From the NCBI RefSeq assembly GCF_001440475.1, contig NZ_LLYB01000134.1, positions 77,390-141,389 on the forward strand: DNA of 64,000 bases, written 5' to 3'. Positions 60,062 to 64,000 of the stretch are shown one piece after another. Source of the stretch: Bradyrhizobium lablabi (GTDB taxonomy: Bacteria > Pseudomonadota > Alphaproteobacteria > Rhizobiales > Xanthobacteraceae). A program made the translations under genes and the position numbers. Within the stretch, counting starts at the first letter, position 1; each line of letters starts with the position of its first letter. The notes under the pieces are model-generated. The model was not told the DNA's origin. It saw only the letters and a list, made by a program, of their open reading frames with translations, and made no database searches.

Positions 60062-61854
60062 GCGAACAGCCCGTGCACGTACCATCTGACCGAACCGGGC
60101 TCGACTTCCTCATCCGGCGGTTCGCTTTCATAGAGCCCGTCGCGAAAGATCCAGAAACGCAGGCCCGCCTCGTCCTCGATGCGAAAGTAATCCCGCGTCG
60201 GGCCGTCGCCGTTTTGCTTCCACCATTCCATCGCGATGCGCTCCGGCCCCTCCACCCGCGCCACCGTGTGCGTCACGCGCCGCCAGGTGAATTGATGCGG
60301 CGGGCCGTCGGGCACGGTCGCAAACGGCACCTTGATGGGCTCGGGTTTGTCGAACAGCCGCAACGGGCGCAGCGGCGGCTCGCTTTCGATCCGCTCCGGC
60401 CAGGCGGCCTGGGCGGCTGCCGCCAGATGATGCTGCGCTGCTACTGCCAGCACGGCGCGCTCGGGGATGTGGGTATCCTCAGGCAGATGTACGACGACGC
60501 GTTTTCCCCCGATGCGCGCGGCGATGCGGTCGATCAGCGCGGACAGTTCGTCATTGTCATGGACGTTGGCGTCGAGGTCACGCTGCTGCTGCACCACGAT
60601 TTCGGTGCGGCTGGCGGAGAGCCTGATGAGATCGAAGCCGAAGCCGGGATCGAGGGGATCGTTGAGCGCATCGAGCCGCTCGCGAAACAGGCGGTCGATT
60701 ACTTCCGCTCTCGTCACGGGACGCCCGGTGTCGACCGAGATCGTGCGCACCGCACCGTCGGTGCGGAAAAAACTCGCGTCCAGCCGCCGCGCGCCCTTGC
60801 CCTGCTTGTCCATCGCCGTGACCAGCATGGCGGCGAGCGCGGACAAATTCATCGCGATCACGGTGTCGGTCGCGACCGGATCGGGAAAGCGTTTTTCGAC
60901 GATGTAATCCGGCAGCGGCTTTCGGGGACTGATCGGCGCATCGCCCTGCCCGAGCGCGTGCGCCAGCAGCGTCGTGAAGGAAGCGCCAAACCGGGCGGTG
61001 ATTTCGTGAGGGGCACGCAAGGCGACATCACCGATGGTCTTCAGGCCGGCGCGGCGCAGGCCGGCAGTGATGGCATCACCCGCGCCGAGTGCGGATATGG
61101 GCAGCGGAGCGACGGCCTCGGCCTCTTCGCCATCGGCCACGATCTTTCCCGACGCGTGCCGCGTCAGCGTGCGGGCGCAGATCGAGGTGCTCGCAATCGC
61201 GGCGCTGACGGCAAAACCGCGACGGCTCAACGCACCGCAGACGATCTGCAGCAGCGCCCGCTCGCCGCCGAACAGATGGGCGCAGCCGGTGATGTCGAGA
61301 TAGAGCCCATACGGCGGATCGAGCGCCACCAGCGGCGTGAAGCGATCGCACCAGTCGGCGATATCATCAAGCGTTTTGCGGTCGGCGATCTCGTCGGCGT
61401 CGAACACCGTCAGTTCGGGGCAGATGGCGCGGGCATTGGCCAGCGGCAGGCCGATCGAGAGGCCGGCGCGGACGGCTGTTTCGTCGAGGGAATGGATCAG
61501 GATGGCGTTGTGCTGCTTGGCGACGACGACGCAGGGGAAGGTTTGCGCACTGGTCGTGTGGTTGGAGGTATCAACCGGCGCACCGCTGTCGTTCCCTCCC
61601 CCCTTGCGGGGGAGGGTTAGGGAGAGGGGTAAGCCACAAGCACTGCCGTTGCCGCCACCCCTCTCCCCAGCCCTCCCCCGCAAGGGGGGAGGGAGCGCAC
61701 CGTTCGTGTCGTGAGCAGTGTTGCTCGAAGCCGCTTGAGAATTTTCAGCTTGCGCGGCGCTGGCCTGCATAAGCCGCCGCTGGATGCGGTCGATGGGCAG
61801 GCGTGGCAGCCAGAGGCTGAGGATACGCCGACGGTTCTCTGAACAGGCACTCAT
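60058..61854 (-). CDS. imuB: Y-family polymerase-like protein ImuB
   Basis: A 598-residue Y-family polymerase homologue without the catalytic acidic residues, acting as an adaptor between the beta clamp and DnaE2. The start is NRRRILSLWLPRLPIDRIQRR, in which the usual D-x-D is missing. Middle motifs are VVVAKQHNAILIHSLDETAVRAGLSIGLPLANARAICPEL and ITGCAHLFGGERALL. The C-terminus (RVEGPERIAMEWWKQNGDGPTRDYFRIEDEAGLRFWIFRDGLYE) is diagnostic. ATG 61854 overlaps imuA by 110 nt, as is common for this pair. Residues about 54-87 come from a palindromic repeat (61593-61694) inserted in frame, a region variable in homologues. Confidence 0.93.
   Translation of the reverse strand: MSACSENRRRILSLWLPRLPIDRIQRRLMQASAAQAENSQAASSNTAHDTNGALPPPLRGRAGERGGGNGSACGLPLSLTLPRKGGGNDSGAPVDTSNHTTSAQTFPCVVVAKQHNAILIHSLDETAVRAGLSIGLPLANARAICPELTVFDADEIADRKTLDDIADWCDRFTPLVALDPPYGLYLDITGCAHLFGGERALLQIVCGALSRRGFAVSAAIASTSICARTLTRHASGKIVADGEEAEAVAPLPISALGAGDAITAGLRRAGLKTIGDVALRAPHEITARFGASFTTLLAHALGQGDAPISPRKPLPDYIVEKRFPDPVATDTVIAMNLSALAAMLVTAMDKQGKGARRLDASFFRTDGAVRTISVDTGRPVTRAEVIDRLFRERLDALNDPLDPGFGFDLIRLSASRTEIVVQQQRDLDANVHDNDELSALIDRIAARIGGKRVVVHLPEDTHIPERAVLAVAAQHHLAAAAQAAWPERIESEPPLRPLRLFDKPEPIKVPFATVPDGPPHQFTWRRVTHTVARVEGPERIAMEWWKQNGDGPTRDYFRIEDEAGLRFWIFRDGLYESEPPDEEVEPGSVRWYVHGLFA
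61593..61694 (-). repeat. Long palindromic repeat inserted in frame inside imuB
   Basis: The left arm (61593-61630, starting TCCCTCCCCCCTTGCGGGGG) and right arm (61657-61694) are complementary at 36 of 38 positions. The 102-nt length is exactly 34 codons, so the frame is kept. Encodes a Pro/Gly/Arg-rich stretch with PPPLRGRAGERGGG and LPLSLTLPRKGGG. A short relative of the arm (CCCTCCCCTGGAGGGGGA) lies at about 25508. Confidence 0.88.
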
Positions 61855-62539
61855 CACAATTCCATTCCATGATCCAGCGGCCGACCGGGCCATGACGGTT
61901 ACGAACGAGCTGCGCGTCGAACATCGGCGCGCCCCAGGCGTGCCACGGCGATCCCGGCGGTGAATGCGCGGCGCGCACGATCCATCTGGTCTCCGCCGTC
62001 GAGGGCCTCGGCTCGGCCGCCACCCGCAACAGCAATGCGGTGACGCCGGAGGCTGCCGCGGCCAAAGTGAGTTTTCGGCTGGCGACGAGATCGAGCTGGC
62101 GCGCCTGCCCCCAGACTTCCAGCACGACTACGCCGAGCGCATCGCAGGCCAGCGCGTCGGCGGCGGTCCGTAGCGCGGCATCGGTATCGGGCGCGCGCAC
62201 GGTCACGAGCAGCCGTGGATCGAGCCCGAGCTCGGAGAGCCCGCTTATCGACAGCGCGCCGGATTCAATTTCCGAAAAATCCTGCCGCACCCAGACCAGC
62301 GGCCGACGCGGCGATACCCGTCCTGCCAGCCCCGCGATGAAGCCGGTGGCCGTGGCGCTCTGATGCCCTTCGGCAAACACTTCATGCACCGCTGATAGCG
62401 CCAACCCGCCCTGCAGCATCGCATCCGCAGCCTTGTGGCCAAGCGCGATCCTGGCGAGGTCATGCGCATCGCCATGCGTCTCCAGGCGCTCGATGCTGCC
62501 GCGCAAACTTGCAAGCGTGCCGGTACGTGCGGTGCTCAT
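61745..62539 (-). CDS. imuA: ImuA family SOS mutagenesis protein
   Basis: A 264-residue RecA-like protein that works with ImuB and DnaE2 in damage-induced mutagenesis. Features are ALSAVHEVFAEGHQSATATGFIAGLAG, RRPLVWVRQDFSEIESG (like a Walker A/B remnant without the classic GKT), and VVVLEVWGQARQLDLVASRKLTLAAAASGVTALLLR; the C-terminal WIMEWNCDE motif is conserved in the family. ATG 62539 has AAGGAG six bases upstream. First gene of the imuA-imuB-dnaE2 operon, under the LexA box at 62607-62621. Confidence 0.92.
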   Translation of the reverse strand: MSTARTGTLASLRGSIERLETHGDAHDLARIALGHKAADAMLQGGLALSAVHEVFAEGHQSATATGFIAGLAGRVSPRRPLVWVRQDFSEIESGALSISGLSELGLDPRLLVTVRAPDTDAALRTAADALACDALGVVVLEVWGQARQLDLVASRKLTLAAAASGVTALLLRVAAEPRPSTAETRWIVRAAHSPPGSPWHAWGAPMFDAQLVRNRHGPVGRWIMEWNCDECLFREPSAYPQPLAATPAHRPHPAAAYAGQRRAS

Positions 62540-62606
62540 GCGCCGCTCCTTCGGAAAATTGAGCCCTTACCGCTTCTTCCCGAGTGAACCCTCGGCTGGC
62601 CCATTT

Positions 62607-62621
62607 GTTCATGATATGTTC
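62607..62621. promoter_or_regulatory. LexA box (SOS operator), shared by imuA and the radical SAM gene
   Basis: GTTCATGATATGTTC is an exact GTTC-N7-GTTC alphaproteobacterial LexA site. It lies 68 nt upstream of the imuA ATG and 83 nt upstream of the divergent radical SAM ATG. AT-rich DNA around it (TAATATAAAGC) suits promoters in both directions. Confidence 0.9.
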
Positions 62622-62703
62622 TAATATAAAGCTAACAGGCCCGGTGGAGTCAATCGGGATCGACACCCGGGCGATTCATGAGCGGAATCAAAGGGATTCG
62701 ACG

Positions 62704-63942
62704 ATGGACCTGCAACGTAAGCTGGAAATCCTGGCGGATGCTGCGAAATACGATGCTTCCTGCGCCTCCTCGGGCACCGAGCAGCGGGATTCCAGCGACG
62801 GCAAGGGCCTCGGCTCGACCGCGCCGGGCATGGGTATCTGCCATTCCTACGCGCCGGATGGACGCTGCATCTCGCTGTTGAAGGTGCTGCTCACCAACGC
62901 CTGCAATTACGATTGCCTCTATTGCGTCAACCGCACCTCCTCCAACGTGCCGCGCGCCCGCTTCACGGTGGACGAGGTGGTGAAACTCACGATCGACTTC
63001 TACCGGCGCAACTACATCGAGGGCTTGTTTCTCTCCTCCGGCATCATCCGCAGCCCTGACTACACCATGGAGCAGGTGGTGAGCGTCGCGCGCAAACTGC
63101 GCGAGGAGCATCGCTTCCGCGGCTACATTCATCTCAAGACCATTCCCGAAGCGGACGACGCCCTGATCGTGGAGGCCGGGAAATATGCCGACCGTCTTTC
63201 CATCAATATCGAGATGCCGCTGGAAAACAGCCTCGCCAAATTCGCGCCGGAAAAGGATGTGCGCGCGATCCGCCGCACCATGGGCCGGCTGCGCCTGAAG
63301 CTCGATGAAGCCAGGGAGAACGGCAAGGCCGCGACGAAAGCAAAGCCGCCGCGCTTTGCGCCGGCCGGCCAGAGCACGCAGATGATCATCGGCGCCGATG
63401 CGGCCGACGACAAAACCATTCTCGACACCAGCGCCAACCTCTACGGCTCCTACCGCCTCAAGCGCGTCTATTATTCGGCCTTCAGCCCGATCCCGGACGC
63501 CAGCCGCGCGCTGCCGCTTGTCCCGCCACCGCTCCTTCGCGAGCACCGGCTGTACCAGGCCGACTGGCTGATCCGGTTCTACGGTTTTGACGCGAACGAG
63601 ATCGTCGACGAAACCGCCGGCATGCTGCCGCTCGACATCGATCCAAAACTCGCCTGGGCGCTGCGCCACCGCGACCGCTTCCCGCTCGATGTCGCCACCG
63701 CCAGCCGCGAAGAGCTGTTGCGGGTGCCGGGCTTCGGCACCAGGGCGGTCGACCGCATCATTGCGACGCGCCGCCTGACCTCGATCCGCCTGGCCGATCT
63801 GGCGCGGCTGCATATCCCCCAGAAAAAGGCGCTGCCGTTCATCGTGCTCAGCGACCACCGCCCCTCGCCGCGTCTGCTCGACGGCGCGGGGCTGAAGCAG
63901 AGGTTCAAGCCGAAAGCTATGCAATTGGGATTTGGGTTTTGA
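62704..63942 (+). CDS. Putative DNA modification/repair radical SAM protein
   Basis: A 412-residue radical SAM enzyme. The cluster motif CNYDCLYC (C67, C71, C74) binds the [4Fe-4S] that activates SAM. The family is linked in other genomes to a uracil-DNA-glycosylase-like partner, which would lie beyond the window. The C-terminus has a helix-hairpin-helix (REELLRVPGFGTRAVDRIIATRRL), a DNA-binding module. ATG 62704 has AAGGG about nine bases upstream. The shared LexA box suggests SOS control with the mutasome. Confidence 0.9.
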   Translation: MDLQRKLEILADAAKYDASCASSGTEQRDSSDGKGLGSTAPGMGICHSYAPDGRCISLLKVLLTNACNYDCLYCVNRTSSNVPRARFTVDEVVKLTIDFYRRNYIEGLFLSSGIIRSPDYTMEQVVSVARKLREEHRFRGYIHLKTIPEADDALIVEAGKYADRLSINIEMPLENSLAKFAPEKDVRAIRRTMGRLRLKLDEARENGKAATKAKPPRFAPAGQSTQMIIGADAADDKTILDTSANLYGSYRLKRVYYSAFSPIPDASRALPLVPPPLLREHRLYQADWLIRFYGFDANEIVDETAGMLPLDIDPKLAWALRHRDRFPLDVATASREELLRVPGFGTRAVDRIIATRRLTSIRLADLARLHIPQKKALPFIVLSDHRPSPRLLDGAGLKQRFKPKAMQLGFGF

Positions 63943-63950
63943 CCACTGGC

Positions 63951-64000
63951 GTCATTGCCTGCGACAAACGCGAAGCGTTTGCGCAAGGGAGCGAAGCGAC
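63951..64000. repeat. Dispersed palindromic element, incomplete at the window edge
   Basis: Begins GTCATTGCCTGCGAC, with an inner dyad AAACGCGAAGCGTTT at about 63965-63980, and continues GGGAGCGAAGCGAC to the window end. Same general class as other rhizobial GTCATTGC elements. Confidence 0.65.

Noticed and set aside
1..64000. CRISPR arrays, transposase genes and phage genes
   Set aside because: No regularly spaced identical repeats with unique spacers and no transposase, integrase or phage structural motifs were seen; repeats here are dispersed palindromes.

Overview
The window is high-GC chromosomal DNA from an alphaproteobacterium, most likely Bradyrhizobium or a close relative in the Nitrobacteraceae. 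The evidence is the folP-folB-folK cluster, the TIGR03808-like twin-arginine beta-helix protein, DUF2336 and PilZ proteins, a NrsF-type anti-sigma factor, an alphaproteobacterial LexA box (GTTC-N7-GTTC), the imuA-imuB-dnaE2 mutasome, and many dispersed palindromic intergenic repeats. No rRNA, tRNA, CRISPR array, prophage or intact insertion sequence was found.

Layout. 1-6 kb: an M20 peptidase that runs off the left edge, a HerA/DUF853-type ATPase, two small conserved proteins, and the folate operon folP-folB-folK. 6-17 kb: a propionate/methylmalonate block with both methylmalonyl-CoA mutase subunits, a GFA-family protein between them, a TctC-TctB-TctA solute transporter, the mutase chaperone MeaB and pyroglutamyl-peptidase. 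17-25.5 kb: the beta-helix protein and its partner, an ECF sigma / membrane regulator / subtilisin-like protease operon, a diguanylate cyclase and a DUF2336 protein. 25.5-27.5 kb: a decayed segment of gene remnants. 27.5-37.8 kb: a SigF-NrsF pair, a secreted Ala-rich protein, enoyl-CoA hydratase, an acetyl-CoA hydrolase/transferase, a TolC-family protein, and a four-gene membrane/hydrolase cassette. 37.8-54.2 kb: an FAD oxidoreductase, an amidohydrolase, an MTHFR-like protein paired with a methyltransferase, a CzcA/CzcB metal-efflux pair, a class III CoA-transferase, a short-chain dehydrogenase, a HbpS/GlcG-like protein, and PilZ and MgtC proteins. 54.2-56.5 kb: an AraC regulator beside a truncated FAD monooxygenase that is fused to another gene. 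56.5-64 kb: the SOS mutasome imuA-imuB-dnaE2 on the minus strand, divergent from a DNA-repair radical SAM protein across one LexA box.

Functional links. MutA, MutB and MeaB form one cobalamin-dependent module that converts methylmalonyl-CoA to succinyl-CoA; the Tct transporter lies inside the block and may supply an organic acid. Two separate ECF sigma/anti-sigma modules suggest cell-envelope stress sensing. The repair block is DNA-damage inducible.

The most striking observation is that two genes of the SOS mutasome operon each carry a different palindromic repeat inserted in frame within the coding sequence: a 124-bp element in dnaE2 and a 102-bp element in imuB. The same type of element is normally intergenic in this genome.
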